From Cercospora beticola (Eukaryota; Ascomycota; Dothideomycetes; Mycosphaerellales; Mycosphaerellaceae), in contig NC_088935.1 in assembly GCF_033473495.1 (NCBI RefSeq), positions 1,426,001 through 1,490,000 of the forward strand: a stretch of DNA of 64,000 nt. The letters run 5' to 3'. The translations under genes were made by a program, and so were the position numbers. Within the stretch, counting starts at the first letter, position 1. Every line of letters starts with the position of its first letter. The notes below the pieces were generated by a model, which searched no databases, had not been told where the DNA came from, and was given only the letters and a program-made list of their open reading frames with translations. This document shows, piece after piece, positions 25,834 through 36,550 of the stretch.

Positions 25834-26421
25834 ATGGCAGACGACCGCAAACCCACCCCAAACCAGCTCGCCACCGATCTTCCAGGTCCAACAACCTACC
25901 TCACAGGCCACGACCAGACCACCGGCAAAGCCATCATCCACGCCAGCAACCCCGTAAACTGGGCCAAATTCGAAGATGACAAACTCGCCATGTCAGTAGG
26001 CTTCACCACCCAATTCCCCGCAGACCTCAACAACGACGCCGACGTAACCGTCCACCAAGAGAAAATCTCTTCAGGAAAACTCGGCCTCGTATCCGGTGGC
26101 GGAACAGTTCTGCGCTATGTAGATTTCGCTCCGCATTATGAGTGTATGATGCATAGGACGCAGTCGGTGGATTATGGGATTGTGATTGAGGGGACGATTG
26201 AGAGTGTGTTGGATTCGGGAGAGGTGCAGGTTATGAAGAGGGGGGATGTTATGGTGCAGAGGGCTACGATGCATGCTTGGAGGAATCCGAGTAAGACGGA
26301 GTGGGCGAGGATGATTTTTGTGTTGCAGGATTGTAAGCCGTTGTTTGTCAAGGGGGAGAGGTTTGGAGAGGACCTTGGGAGGGGGACTGAGGGCTTGCCG
26401 AGTAGTGGGAATGATGTTTAG
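25834..26421 (+). CDS. Cupin-domain protein
   Basis: An intronless gene of 195 residues. The start is the ATG at 25834 in good context (CACAATGGCA). The frame is open further upstream but without an ATG. Residues about 80-165 form a conserved cupin barrel. HYECMMHRTQSVDYGIVIEG matches cupin motif 1, with H, H and glutamate-like metal positions. GEVQVMKRGDVMVQRATMHAWRN matches motif 2, including its histidine. Similar small fungal cupins are often next to oxidoreductases or aromatic catabolism genes, but no substrate can be inferred here. The C-terminal half uses strongly G/T-rich codons, unlike the C-rich first half. Confidence 0.8.
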   Translation: MADDRKPTPNQLATDLPGPTTYLTGHDQTTGKAIIHASNPVNWAKFEDDKLAMSVGFTTQFPADLNNDADVTVHQEKISSGKLGLVSGGGTVLRYVDFAPHYECMMHRTQSVDYGIVIEGTIESVLDSGEVQVMKRGDVMVQRATMHAWRNPSKTEWARMIFVLQDCKPLFVKGERFGEDLGRGTEGLPSSGNDV

Positions 26422-26510
26422 ATAGGTCGTGATGGTTGAAGAAAGCCTTGTTCACGGCTTGGCGATCAAAATCGCTCTTTGGCTTCTGCTCTCAGATCTG
26501 CGACAAGATC

Positions 26511-27869
26511 CTACAGCCTGTCTGCTAAACTCACGTTTCCCGCCTCGTCCCTCGTCTTTCCCAAATTCCTCCACCTCTCCTTCTTTCCCGTCTTCTCATT
26601 AATGACCTTCGCCTTCTTCTCACTATTAGGATCTTCCCACTTCTTTCTCCCCTCCAATTTCGGGTTAGGCACGCCATGCAACACTCTCCATTTCTTCGGC
26701 GGCTTCATCCCATGCACCTCACTCATCTCCCTCCACTTCTTCACGCCTCTCTTCTCCCATCTCTCCCTCCTCTCTTCAACCTCTTCCGGAGTCGGTTTCC
26801 ATTTGCTTTTAAGAATCCTCCGGATCGCTTCCGGCGTGACTTCGAAATGTTGGGAGAGCATTTCCGTGGTGTATGTTCCAGGATCGCTGGCATGTAATGC
26901 GCGAATCCCATCGAGAGAATCTGGAGAGAGACGTTTACGCGGAGCCCACGCTTTCTCGCCGAATTTCTTTTGGAGGGCAGATTTATCGCGTTGCCAGATT
27001 TCGAGCTTTTTCTTTTTGGATGCTTCGCCGTCGGATACTGCACGACGTGCGCTTTCTAACTTCTGTGCTGCGCGTTGTTGGGACCTGCGTTTCTTATCGG
27101 CCGATTTGGCGGCCAATTTTTCAGCGCGCGATTGTTGGGCTTCGATGATGGAGGGACCTTCTAGGTCGCTGTCGAGTTTGGCGAGGACGGATTGAACTTG
27201 ATCAGTCTCGTTTTCCTCTTCGTGGTGCTCCTCGTCTTGTGCTGCTTGCTGAGATGAGGTTATCGCAATTTGTTCCGCCTTGCTTTTCAACGGCAGTGAC
27301 GCTTTGCTTTGATCGAGCTTGCCCTCTGCCAGTCTCCTCTCTTTGCGAGCCTTTCTAGCTTCCGAAATCGGTTTCTCACTCTTTCCGTTCTTGCGGGGCT
27401 TTACATTCTGCTCGCGAGCAGATTGTTTCTGTTCCACTGGCTTAACCCACTCAGGTGTCGGCCCAGTGGTCTCCTGTGCATTTCCAACTTCTTTCTCTGC
27501 AACCGCCGGTACTGCCATGACGCCACCTTCGCCTTGTAGGATGGCAGGTCTCCCCAAATCTTCCTCTTGAGCCTCAGTGAGCGCGGACTCTATGACCACT
27601 TCTCCGCCTTGCTCTTTCTCGGCCGCCAGCTCTATCTTCCCAGCGTCCTGCGCTTCGATTTCCTTCGACGTCCCTGCCGTCTCGAATGGTATGAAGCCCT
27701 TCTCGGTCGTGCTTATCTTTGTTGTCTCATGTTGGCGCAAAGAAGTCCGCGTGCTGAGGGACCGACATCGTTTAAAGTATAGCTGTGCCCGCTGGCGACG
27801 CAAATGAATCCCAGCAAGGTCTCGGACGACCAATTCCAGTGCTCTCGTTGAACATCTGCACGCTTCCAT
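26511..27869 (-). CDS. RRG9: Required for respiratory growth protein 9 (RRG9-like), mitochondrial
   Basis: An intronless gene of 452 residues with its ATG at 27869. The N-terminus is basic with an RSLSTRTSLRQ segment typical of a mitochondrial presequence. The middle is long, charged and disordered. The C-terminal 150 residues carry the conserved Rrg9/neugrin-type domain: WAPRKRLSPDSLDGIRALH, then a helix-turn-helix-like stretch (FEVTPEAIRRILKSKWKP), then ERRERWEKRGVKKW. Family members are needed for maintenance of mitochondrial DNA and respiratory growth; that role is inferred by family. It ends 90 bp from the convergent cupin gene. Confidence 0.85.
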   Translation of the reverse strand: MEACRCSTRALELVVRDLAGIHLRRQRAQLYFKRCRSLSTRTSLRQHETTKISTTEKGFIPFETAGTSKEIEAQDAGKIELAAEKEQGGEVVIESALTEAQEEDLGRPAILQGEGGVMAVPAVAEKEVGNAQETTGPTPEWVKPVEQKQSAREQNVKPRKNGKSEKPISEARKARKERRLAEGKLDQSKASLPLKSKAEQIAITSSQQAAQDEEHHEEENETDQVQSVLAKLDSDLEGPSIIEAQQSRAEKLAAKSADKKRRSQQRAAQKLESARRAVSDGEASKKKKLEIWQRDKSALQKKFGEKAWAPRKRLSPDSLDGIRALHASDPGTYTTEMLSQHFEVTPEAIRRILKSKWKPTPEEVEERRERWEKRGVKKWREMSEVHGMKPPKKWRVLHGVPNPKLEGRKKWEDPNSEKKAKVINEKTGKKERWRNLGKTRDEAGNVSLADRL

Positions 27870-28394
27870 CTTTTATACTGGTGGATGTGACTAAACATGA
27901 AAGGTTGGTTTGGAAAAGAGAGGGTATCTGGAGAGCGGATAGGCGGGATTAGTCATTGACAAGACGCAGACAGGTGAGCAGCTAAGTGACGACCAGCAGT
28001 CTGTACAATCCGATCTTCATTATCATAATAATATATCTTCTACAACACATGCTTGCCGTCATGCTGGTCATGGAGGAATGCCACGGCATCAGTCGTTGGC
28101 CGTCATTCCTCTCTTGCGGAGCTTCTCGTCCCTTTTCACTCTATGCTGTCCACTGAACTGTCTTTCGTCCCGTAAGCAGCGGAGCTTGTACTTTGATCCG
28201 CTGCATGAAAGCGTCCTGAGCAGTATTCTCCTTGGACCAATTCGTCACAGTTGCGCGTGAGCACTGCCACATCCGCGAGGGAGAGTGCTAAGTTTGCGTG
28301 CGCGCATCTTCACGGCTGCTGCAGAGGCGTTGGCAACTCCTCTTCCTGTCTAGACAATGCCACTCTTCACTTATCGCATCGCTCCATGCGAATC
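27870..28394. other. Intergenic region between RRG9 and the RXT3-like gene
   Basis: This holds the RRG9 promoter and the 3' flank of the RXT3-like gene, both on the minus strand. Small frames here lack homology and good start context. Nothing else is seen. Confidence 0.5.
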
Positions 28395-31300
28395 CTATGC
28401 GCCGACTCGCACGGTACCTGACCCGCCACTGGCAAATAGTAGAAGGCCAGCAGCAGCTTCCCTCCGTGCAGCCTCTTCCATGGCGATTCTCTTCTTCCTC
28501 GCAGCCCCGCTGCGATCTACGAAGCGATTTGCTGGCCCTTCGTCCACAAATTCTATGCTGTGTATCATATATGACATACCATCGTGCTTCTTCTTCCACT
28601 CTCGTGATGCCAAATGATGTTGAGTCGTGGCAGCATACGAGTCGAGCGGAGGAAGAATGAGTACAGTGATATGAGCATCGTGACCATCTGGGACCTTGAC
28701 CGGTTTGGGAGGTCGTTCCACCAGTGACAAAGGCATTCCGTCTACGTTGGTCTGTCCTGAGGTCTCATCGAAAAGCTCTCGTATATCGTCATTGAGTTCA
28801 CCCCAATCACCTTTCAGCCAGCCGGAGTGCACCACTGCTGCAACAACGTCCGAATCGTCCGTGTAGATCTCGGTCCCCCAGAGTTGCCGCCGTTTGCAGA
28901 TTTCTTCCAGACTATGATTACCGTTCGACTCGCCTTCCACGGAATTCAGATAGTACCGTGGAACACGAACAGTATAAGTGGAATTTTCGTGACCCGTGAA
29001 CACCGGTATTGGCTTCATCTTGCTACTGTATTTAATCTTGGCATCGGCTGGAGTATCCGCGGCAGGCGGAGTAGATAGCTCGGTCGTGTACAGATGCGAT
29101 CCAAGATGCTTGCGTGGCTTGGTCGCAGCCTCGTCAAGCACTTTTTTGTTGTCAACAGTCAATGTTGGTTTCCGCGGCATCGGCATCGCTTTAGGTGGGT
29201 GGTGGTGATGGTGGCCTACGGGATGTGCGTGGTGGTGGTGGTGATGATGCGCTTGGTTAGCCATCGGATTCACGTGCGGAAGTGGGTTTGATGGATGCCG
29301 GACAGCATGGGAACCATTACTAGCCTCCGCGTTTTCGTGATGATGGTAATGATGGTGGTGTGGGTGAACGTGATGATGGTGGTGATGATTCTGAGCGGCG
29401 GTCTTCGGCTTTTTGTTTCCGCGCTGAGCGTCGGGCGTGTTCCTGCCTTCAGCTTCTTCGAGTTCGTCTCTCGATCTTCGACCATTGTTGCGACGACCCA
29501 ACCTAGAACCGGCCTTGCCTCGGCCCTTGTGAACATCCACTTCTGCACTCCGCCTGAGATCGCCCCCTTCCAACATTCGAGCGGCGGGACTCATGCGTGT
29601 GGGTGTGCTGGCTCCATTGGCAGGGTGTCCGGGGTGAGGTGTACTGCCGACACCAGATCCCAGCCCGGAGAACATGCGGCCAAACTCCATCTTAATCCCC
29701 GGATTGTCACCGCCGGGACCCACGTGTCTAGGCTGTGCGCCCTGGACAGCTTGCGGGAGTGGCGAGTTACGTCCTCTCCGATCCAACTCTGGACTAATAT
29801 TGAGAATGCCTTTGCGAAGAGAGCCCTCGCTTTCCTTGCGGTGCTGCTCCCGTTGTAAAGCCTCCATTCTCTGATGCTCTTCAAGTGTCATGGGTCGTTC
29901 CGTGAATCCGTTCCGTGGTCTGTCATATCCCTGGAAGTCTCCTGGAGGTGGTGATGGCCGTGAAAATTGCCGTCGCATCTCTTGCGCCCGCCCTTCAATG
30001 GATTCCCTCAAAGGCTCCACTATTGGGTGCGATGTAGGCGGATATGCTGGTCGAAACAAGGGAGCTGCGTCTTCCCTTGGCGGACCTCCAAAAGGTCCTC
30101 CTGCGGACGGCGTATACCGTGGTGGAGCAGGTGCGCCTCTGTCGCGCTCTGTTTGCGGGCTGTTGAATATTGATCGCTCCTGTGGATGCGAGGTCACACC
30201 ATTGTGGTAAGGTTGTCGCTCCGGCCGAAATGGTGGCTCGCTGCGTGCAGGGGGCTGTGGATCGCCCAGAGGTCGAAAACTCGTGGCCCTGCCTCCAAGC
30301 ATGCTTTCACGATGTGCTGCCTCCTCCAACCCACGTAAACGATCCGCTTCAGCTGGCTGACTGCTCGGCCTTGCAGGCGCGCCATGTCCATTTAAATGTT
30401 GTGTAGGCTCCTGCGCATGAGGAGGAAAGGCCCTAAACCCATGCGCCGGCTCGCGTCGGAATTGTGGAGAGCCAAAAATACCGTCTCTTCGTGGCTCTGA
30501 TCCCATGCGTGCAGGTTCTCCAAATGTTCTCAGCGGGCTGTGTCGCCTCATTCCGCGATCGCCACTTTCGCGCATGCTCGACGACCTGGCCCTTCCTGGC
30601 GATGGGGGTTGCATTGGCCGAGGGGTCGAAGATGGGCCATTTGCAGAGCCATGGGGCGAACCGGGCGGCTTGTGCTCGTCGCTACCACCTAGAATGGCCG
30701 ATATAGACATTCCAGGGCGATGATGTGAGCTCGATAGGTCGCGAATACCAGTGAATGGTGACGCAGTTGGAGGCCCTCGAGGCGCAGAAGTTAGATGAGA
30801 CGAAGGGGCGTTTTGCGGCGAGGAAGGTGGTGGCATCGCTCGGGTTGGGTATGATGGAGGCGGTGGTAACGATTCCAGCGGCGCTGATATGGCATGATCA
30901 GTACTGAGTTCGTAGTTTTGCGACAGATACGACAGCTTCTGCTCACCTCCATACTGCGGGCTCCCCGCATTGCCCAATGACCGTCTTCGCGATTGATCGT
31001 AGGGCGGTGGCATCGGCATGGCACTCAGAGGGGCGGGGTGCGCCGACTGGCTCGGTGGAGGGGGCGGCGGAGGTGCGTGATCGAGCGGTGAGTGCTGTTG
31101 CGAAGTATTACCTGGAAAGCGCAAAACGCGCAGAGTTAGCCGAGTCGAGATCGTCTGAGCTCATAGCTCTGTTTGAGTTCGCTAGCTGCATGAGTGGGGC
31201 TGGTTCCTCGCTTGTGGCCCGAAACCCTGCTAGAGACACAGACACAGGCCTTGGTTTTCTGTTGTCACCCACGAAACATGCAGCCGGTCCTGAAAACGTA

Positions 31301-32002
31301 TTGTGCGTGTGAAACACAACGGCAGACCGCTCTCCACGTTTCTGATGCCCGATAGACGCGTCGCCCGGGGGCTGCCATCGCACAGGCAGCTGGTGTTGAG
31401 AGAGCTCTGCGGTGATGATGCATGCAGCCCAGTTCTTCTGGCGAGCTGTCCCAGCAGCAGAGCTGTTGCCGGCGCTAGGGCAAAGCATGGTGCGCGTGCC
31501 CCTGCTCCCCAAACGGTGTTCGCTGCAGCTCTTGGTCATGGCCACACCGATGTGGCATCATCACAGCAGGGAGCTGTCGGGAATGTGTAGCCTCGCCGTG
31601 GTTCTGCTGACCGCATCACGAGGCGATCGAGGGTTTCGGGCAGAGTGCAAGTATACTTGATGACAGCACCGTACCAGAGCTGGTACATGCGAGTTGCTTG
31701 CGCATCGTCTCCGCCGGCCAGCTGTCATATGCCCATGCTTCTTCCGGCGTTGTGTTGAGAACATTGTATCACGTACCTTGCGTCAACTGCCATGCTCTTG
31801 ACGACAGTCCTGCACTGCCTCGTCGGTCTCCACCAGGCATGAACGGATCCCTATTCGCGTGAAAAGGGTCGGAGTATGGGATTTGCATTGGAGGTTGAGC
31901 GGTCGACGGCATGTACGGCGATGGGTGACTCGAAGACGACGTCGTCGGCGGATGTTGTCCTGGTAGGCGCTCGCCCGGACGGCCATACGATGTGCGTTCC
32001 AT
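28395..32002 (-). CDS. RXT3-like histone deacetylase complex subunit
   Basis: Two exons, 32002-31777 and 31111-28395, encode about 980 residues. Splicing CAAG|GTACGT...TTTCCAG|GTAAT restores the frame (QGNTSQQ). The first 700 residues are proline-, serine- and histidine-rich and disordered, with long histidine runs near 29,160-29,400. The C-terminal 230 residues match the Rxt3 domain: FTGHENSTYTVRVPRYYL, ICKRRQLWGTEIYTDDSDVV, HSGWLKGDW. Rxt3 belongs to the Rpd3 large histone deacetylase complex. The 665-bp intron is unusually long for this window. The frame is open 51 bp further upstream but the first codon there is GTG, so the ATG at 32002 was chosen; an additional 5' exon is possible. Confidence 0.8.
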
Positions 32003-32561
32003 GCTGTCCTTTTCCTGTCGGCCTCTTTGTCTTGGGAGCGTGTCAAGCGACACGTTGTTGACGCCGTCGTATGCTCGCGTGGCTTGTGAGGACTACACTG
32101 CGATGGTGCGAAGAGGGCATGCTGTGCCCGCAACACGTCCGGGGCATACCTCAACACGGCCACATGGTCGAAGGGATGTTGCGTAGAAGGGGTGGTGTGT
32201 GTAGAGGGCGGTCGCGAGGCAGCTGCAAGTAGTCGTCGAGTCGTCAGGGAAAAGAGACAGCGGACGGGGAAGTGGGTTGTGGATGCGCGCAGCGCAGGAG
32301 AGCAGCCATGGCCGCCCATGATCGGCGTTCCTGGGCAAACGCTCGCTCGCTGCACCCTTGCTCCCTGCGAATGTGCCGACGGGCGGGAAGCTGGCGGCAT
32401 CGTGGATTGGCCCAGAATTGCATGTGAACACTCGCGCCAGCTGACCTCATCGCGTTTGCTGCTGCAGCCGGCTTCTGTCGAGAGTAGGACATCTCACGCA
32501 CCCGCCCGTCGACGCTCCTGTCGGTGTGCACGTTGTCGACGGCGGCTTTTGCAGCGCGAAC
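32003..32561. promoter_or_regulatory. Divergent promoter region between RXT3-like and BTN1 genes
   Basis: This 560-bp GC-rich stretch lies between two divergently transcribed genes. Several overlapping frames are open because of composition, with no recognisable protein. No specific motif was identified. Confidence 0.5.
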
Positions 32562-33963
32562 ATGCTCCCGATGCCTGGCGCGCCGAGTTCGTCGTGGCAG
32601 TTGACCAAAGCCCGTCTGGCGGCAAAGTTCGAGGGTGCTTCGGCGCGCGTGTGCATCGCCTTCTGGTTGTTCGGTGAGTCCACATGTGCATGCGGCAACG
32701 GTATGGGGGATACCGGAGAGCTAATGCTGCACAGGCCTGATCAACAACATCTTCTATGTCATCATCCTAACCGCCGCGCTCGACCTCGTCGGCCCGTCCA
32801 TCCCCAAAGCCACCGTGCTGCTCAGCTGTATCATACCAGGCCTCGCGACCAAGATCGTAACGCCCTACTTCATTCATCTCGTCCCATACCACCTCCGCAT
32901 CATCGTCTTCGTAGGCCTTGCAACATGTGGCATGCTGGCTGTCGCGCTGTCGCCCAGCACGACAGACGCTGGCAGCATCAGTAGCAAGATTGCTGGCATC
33001 GTGCTGGCCAATATCAGTTCAGGCGCGGGGGAAGTCAACTTCCTCGCCTTGACGCACTTCTATGGGCCCTTCAGTCTGGCAAGCTGGAGCTCGGGCACGG
33101 GAGCAGCAGGTCTGGTGGGAGCAGGAGCGTACACTTTGGCAACCACGACCCTGGGCTTCAGCGTCCACGCGACATTGCTGTCCAGCTGCGTCTTGGGCTT
33201 TGCCATGCTGGGATCCTACTTCCTGCTCTTACCCCTAGGCCCGCTCAAGGTCACACACCGCAAGGAATCTCAATACCAGCGCGTAGCAGCCGAAGAGGAG
33301 GATGCAGATGTCGACACGTCACAAACGGGTCGGCTGGATCCGCCAGGTGTCCGGCCTTCTTCGCCAGCATATGGTCACCGCGCGAATTGGCTATCGAAAG
33401 GACTTGCCGATCTCAGGTCCAAGTTGATTCGTGCTCAGAGCCTGGTGATCCCGTACATGCTGCCACTTTTCCTGGTCTATCTAGCAGAATACACCATCAA
33501 CCAAGGCGTGGCGCCCACACTTCTGTTTCGACTGGACGAATCGCCATTCAAAGAGTATCGAGAGTTCTATCCCACATATGGCACGATCTACCAGCTCGGC
33601 GTCTTCATCTCGCGGTCGTCATTACCCTTCATTCGAATTCGGAGCTTGTACATCCCAACATGGCTTCAAGTTCTCAACCTCCTTGCTCTGACAGCACAAG
33701 CGTTGTGGCCTTTCATTCCCACTGTCTGGTTCATATTCGCCATCATACTGTGGGAAGGACTTCTTGGCGGTCTGGTTTATGTCAGCACCTTCGCTGCCGT
33801 GCGTGAGGATGTCTCGGAAGACGAGCGGGAGTTCTCCTTGGGCGCCGTATCAGTGTCAGATAGCGCGGGCATCTTCTGCGCGGGCATACTCGGAGCCGGT
33901 ATGGAGACAGCACTCTGTCAATGGCAAGTCAGTCATGGCAGAGACTGGTGTAGGCAACGCTGA
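32562..33963 (+). CDS. BTN1: Battenin/CLN3 family lysosomal-vacuolar membrane protein
   Basis: Two exons, 32562-32673 and 32735-33963, are joined by a 61-bp intron (G|GTGAGT...CACAG|GC), giving 446 residues, close to the roughly 440 of human CLN3. Typical family signatures appear: VCIAFWLFG|LINNIFYVIILTAALDLVGP across the splice, then SSGAGEVNFLALTHFY, and the C-terminal end GILGAGMETALCQWQVSHGR. About ten hydrophobic segments are visible, with a charged loop in the middle (about residues 240-290). Family members act in vacuolar pH and basic amino acid homeostasis. A second in-frame ATG at 32571 is an equally possible start. Confidence 0.9.
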
Positions 33964-34430
33964 AGCTCGACCATTATGACGTCCACGTTATCGGACTGCC
34001 ATGTGTCACCATCGCTACTTGCACGGGGCGTGCTTGATGCGGAGCCCTGTCGACATTGCTGCACGACGAACAATGCCACCCGACCAGAAGGATCTGCTTC
34101 CAGCGGTATTGATCATCTAAGTAGAGGCACATTTCCAAGCCTTCAATCAGTCTCGTTCATCGAAACGACCCTTGGCGTCATGAACATTCGACCATTGCAG
34201 GGAACTTGCCACCACTGAGACCCAGAACGATCGACGGCGAAGTGAGCTCTCGCGTGCGTCTGCCTGCGCTGTGTAGCCCATGAAAGCTCACTTTGGAGCT
34301 CGCCAGAGCTGACTGGAAAACCTCACTTCGTTGCGACATTTAAGTCCGACTAGCTACTGCGCGTAACCTAAACTCGAACATCAACAGCCTGGCAACCACA
34401 AAGGCACTCAGAGACCGGGACTCCTTCAAC
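33964..34430. other. Intergenic region upstream of the TGGK-repeat gene
   Basis: This 467-bp region lies between two co-oriented genes. No gene is seen. Short frames are unsupported. Confidence 0.45.
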
Positions 34431-35750
34431 ATGTCTTCCGCAAACGGCCTCGCTCAACATGTGCCGGCAGGCGGCAACACAGTGCCAAGACGTCCAACCA
34501 CTGGCGGCAAGAGACTACCTGGACGTGCGACCACTGGCGGCAAGCGGCTGCCGGGCCAGTCGTCCACTGGCGATAAGGGACTACCTGAGCATGCATCAAG
34601 TCACGAGGAGAATTTCCCTAAGCACTTGTCCACGAGCGGGAAGAAACTGCCCGGCCGGGGATCGTATAGATCCATTGGGGGCAAGAGGTTACCAGAGCAC
34701 GTCGAGACAGGAGGCAGCGGGTTGCCTCCGCCGCTGCCTGAGACTGGCTTGGAGGTTGACAATGACGATGGCGCAGTGATACAGAGGGAAGTTGGTGAAG
34801 ATGACGGGAATGCAATGGTCGACGGTGAGCTTGACGACGAGGGCGATGCCGTGGTAGAGGACGGAAACAACGACGAGGACGCATCACCGGCATCAGAGGT
34901 TGACAATGACACCACATCCCCATTGCGAAACACAACACGAGATACAGAGACACCAGGCAATCGGCCATCTAGCAGCGAAGAGGTGGCACTGACCTTGCCC
35001 AAGGCTACAGAGACTACGAGGACAAAACGCAAGAAGCACCGGCCCATGGATAAAACCGAACAGGAAGAGCAGATGAAGCGACTCCAAGCCCAGCTGGACC
35101 TTTTTCCGCAACCTGACAAGAAAGAGGACTCAGTGGTGGCTGCAGCAATCAATCCGAACCAGACCACCTCGCCAGCCATCCCATCATCGCCGAACAGCGC
35201 GCAGGAAATCGCTAAACCTGGCTCAAAACGACCAGGCAAGAAGCGGAAAAGCACTTCGCTCACTCAGACAGCACAAGTCGAATCTCCGCAAGCTGGCAAG
35301 AATTCCAAGCCAACGCGTGCCAAAAAGCAGAAAGCCTCTGAAACAGATGAAGCGATGGAGAGAGTCTACGAAAAACTCTCCCCTGAAGCGAAGGTGGTAA
35401 TGTCCACCCTTCGAGACCTGGGCTCGCGTTTCGAAACCTCACTCGATGCCGTGGCCACCAATGCCGGGGCCGTGCTCTCCGCGTCCGGACTCGGCGGTAA
35501 TGCCGCTGTGGCTGCCGATGTGGCAGGATTGGTTGGCGCCTGGAAAGAGAGTCATCGGGAGCATTTGGGGGGTGTGGTCAGCTTGCTGGAGCGGTATGGG
35601 GTGCTGGCAATGGGGGCGGTGGAGGTGCCCAACGGCGATAATGGCGGCAACGTTTCTGGGGGTCGAGAGGAGGACACTGGTGGTGCTGGGGGGCTATTCG
35701 ACGGCGTGGAGATCGGAGAGGATGGAGAGGCGAGGATTTCTGCGGCTTGA
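34431..35750 (+). CDS. Hypothetical low-complexity protein with TGGK repeats
   Basis: An intronless gene of 439 residues with its ATG at 34431. The first 100 residues contain about seven imperfect 10-12 residue repeats around T-G-G-K-R-L-P-G (TTGGKRLPGRA, TTGGKRLPGQS, STGDKGLPEHA, then more diverged). An acidic stretch (about residues 105-155) and lysine-rich segments (KRKKHRP, KRPGKKRKS, KKQK) that could be nuclear localisation signals follow. The last 110 residues look folded and helical (SPEAKVVMSTLRDLGSRFE...). The layout suggests a nuclear or chromatin-associated protein, but this is inference; no family was recognised. Confidence 0.65.
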   Translation: MSSANGLAQHVPAGGNTVPRRPTTGGKRLPGRATTGGKRLPGQSSTGDKGLPEHASSHEENFPKHLSTSGKKLPGRGSYRSIGGKRLPEHVETGGSGLPPPLPETGLEVDNDDGAVIQREVGEDDGNAMVDGELDDEGDAVVEDGNNDEDASPASEVDNDTTSPLRNTTRDTETPGNRPSSSEEVALTLPKATETTRTKRKKHRPMDKTEQEEQMKRLQAQLDLFPQPDKKEDSVVAAAINPNQTTSPAIPSSPNSAQEIAKPGSKRPGKKRKSTSLTQTAQVESPQAGKNSKPTRAKKQKASETDEAMERVYEKLSPEAKVVMSTLRDLGSRFETSLDAVATNAGAVLSASGLGGNAAVAADVAGLVGAWKESHREHLGGVVSLLERYGVLAMGAVEVPNGDNGGNVSGGREEDTGGAGGLFDGVEIGEDGEARISAA

Positions 35751-35789
35751 CGGTGGAAAGACCTAGCTTGGTGCTGGGCTCACTCAAAG

Positions 35790-36180
35790 TGCCTAGGCTG
35801 TCATCGCTCTTCAAAAGATGCTTCTATAGAATAGCAAAGAATGTGAATTTGGAACGTGAAATGAAGGTCTTGTTCCTTAGAAGCACATTATCGCTCTGGA
35901 AATGTTCCTCCTGGAAGGGCAACGAATACGGAAATAAGTCCTGATTCCAAAGCCCTGGAAGCACGTCGTCGCTCTGACAATCAATCTTCTTGGAAGGCAA
36001 CAACAATGGAAATGAATCGAGATCCACAAATCCGAGGCTTTGGCAGCAATTCATCGCTCTTAAAATTGGCCCCACCTGAGTGCCGACGAATGTGGACATG
36101 AATCGAGAATCGAGCAACCAAAACGGATCTTTTCGCTACTCAGGAAGCACAGCATTGCTCTGAAATTCTCATCAGGAGAA
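35790..36180. repeat. Degenerate tandem repeat, 78-102 bp period
   Basis: A TCGCTCT core, mostly within GGAAGCAC-x(3-5)-TCGCTCT-x-AAAT, recurs at 35804, 35891, 35969, 36054 and (as TTGCTCT) 36156. Neighbouring segments such as GGAA(A)TGAATCGAGA and TCCTGGAAGG also recur. Spacing is 87, 78, 85 and 102 bp. No coding potential is seen. Confidence 0.55.
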
Positions 36181-36550
36181 AGCCAGTGAAAACGGGATTG
36201 GCACCTTGAGAAAATGGCACCAAGCTATAGAAGTGTGAAGCCGTTCTGACAAATTGACGCCTACCCACGACATTGCGTCTGAGACTGGAATTAAAACGAG
36301 ACAATGCAGTATCCAGAAGCATGAAATGACTCTGCAAGACCGCTAAGAGGGCAACGGCACTGAGCAAAGGGCTGGAAAGTGAAACATAGTTTGTGATGCT
36401 TAGAAGCATACAGTTTTCTTCCCTATCTGTTGCGAGGAGCAATCGTGGTTCGAGCCTATTTAACCACTCGCTCCCGATAATGACAACTTAGTCGCCTTTA
36501 CAACACACGCACCCTTCGATGCATGTATCCGTATCTTGCTGTTCTCCTGC
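36181..36550. other. Intergenic, no gene seen
   Basis: This ordinary-composition sequence lies between the repeat field and the 3' end of the next minus-strand gene. An open minus-strand frame here has no recognisable features. Confidence 0.4.

Noticed and set aside
26479..27195. 238-codon plus-strand frame opposite RRG9
   Set aside because: It is the antisense shadow of the RRG9 coding exon, which has clear family motifs on the minus strand.
31783..32400. 205-codon minus-strand frame in the RXT3/BTN1 divergent region
   Set aside because: It overlaps the RXT3-like first exon in another frame, is arginine/histidine-rich and resembles no protein; composition artefact.
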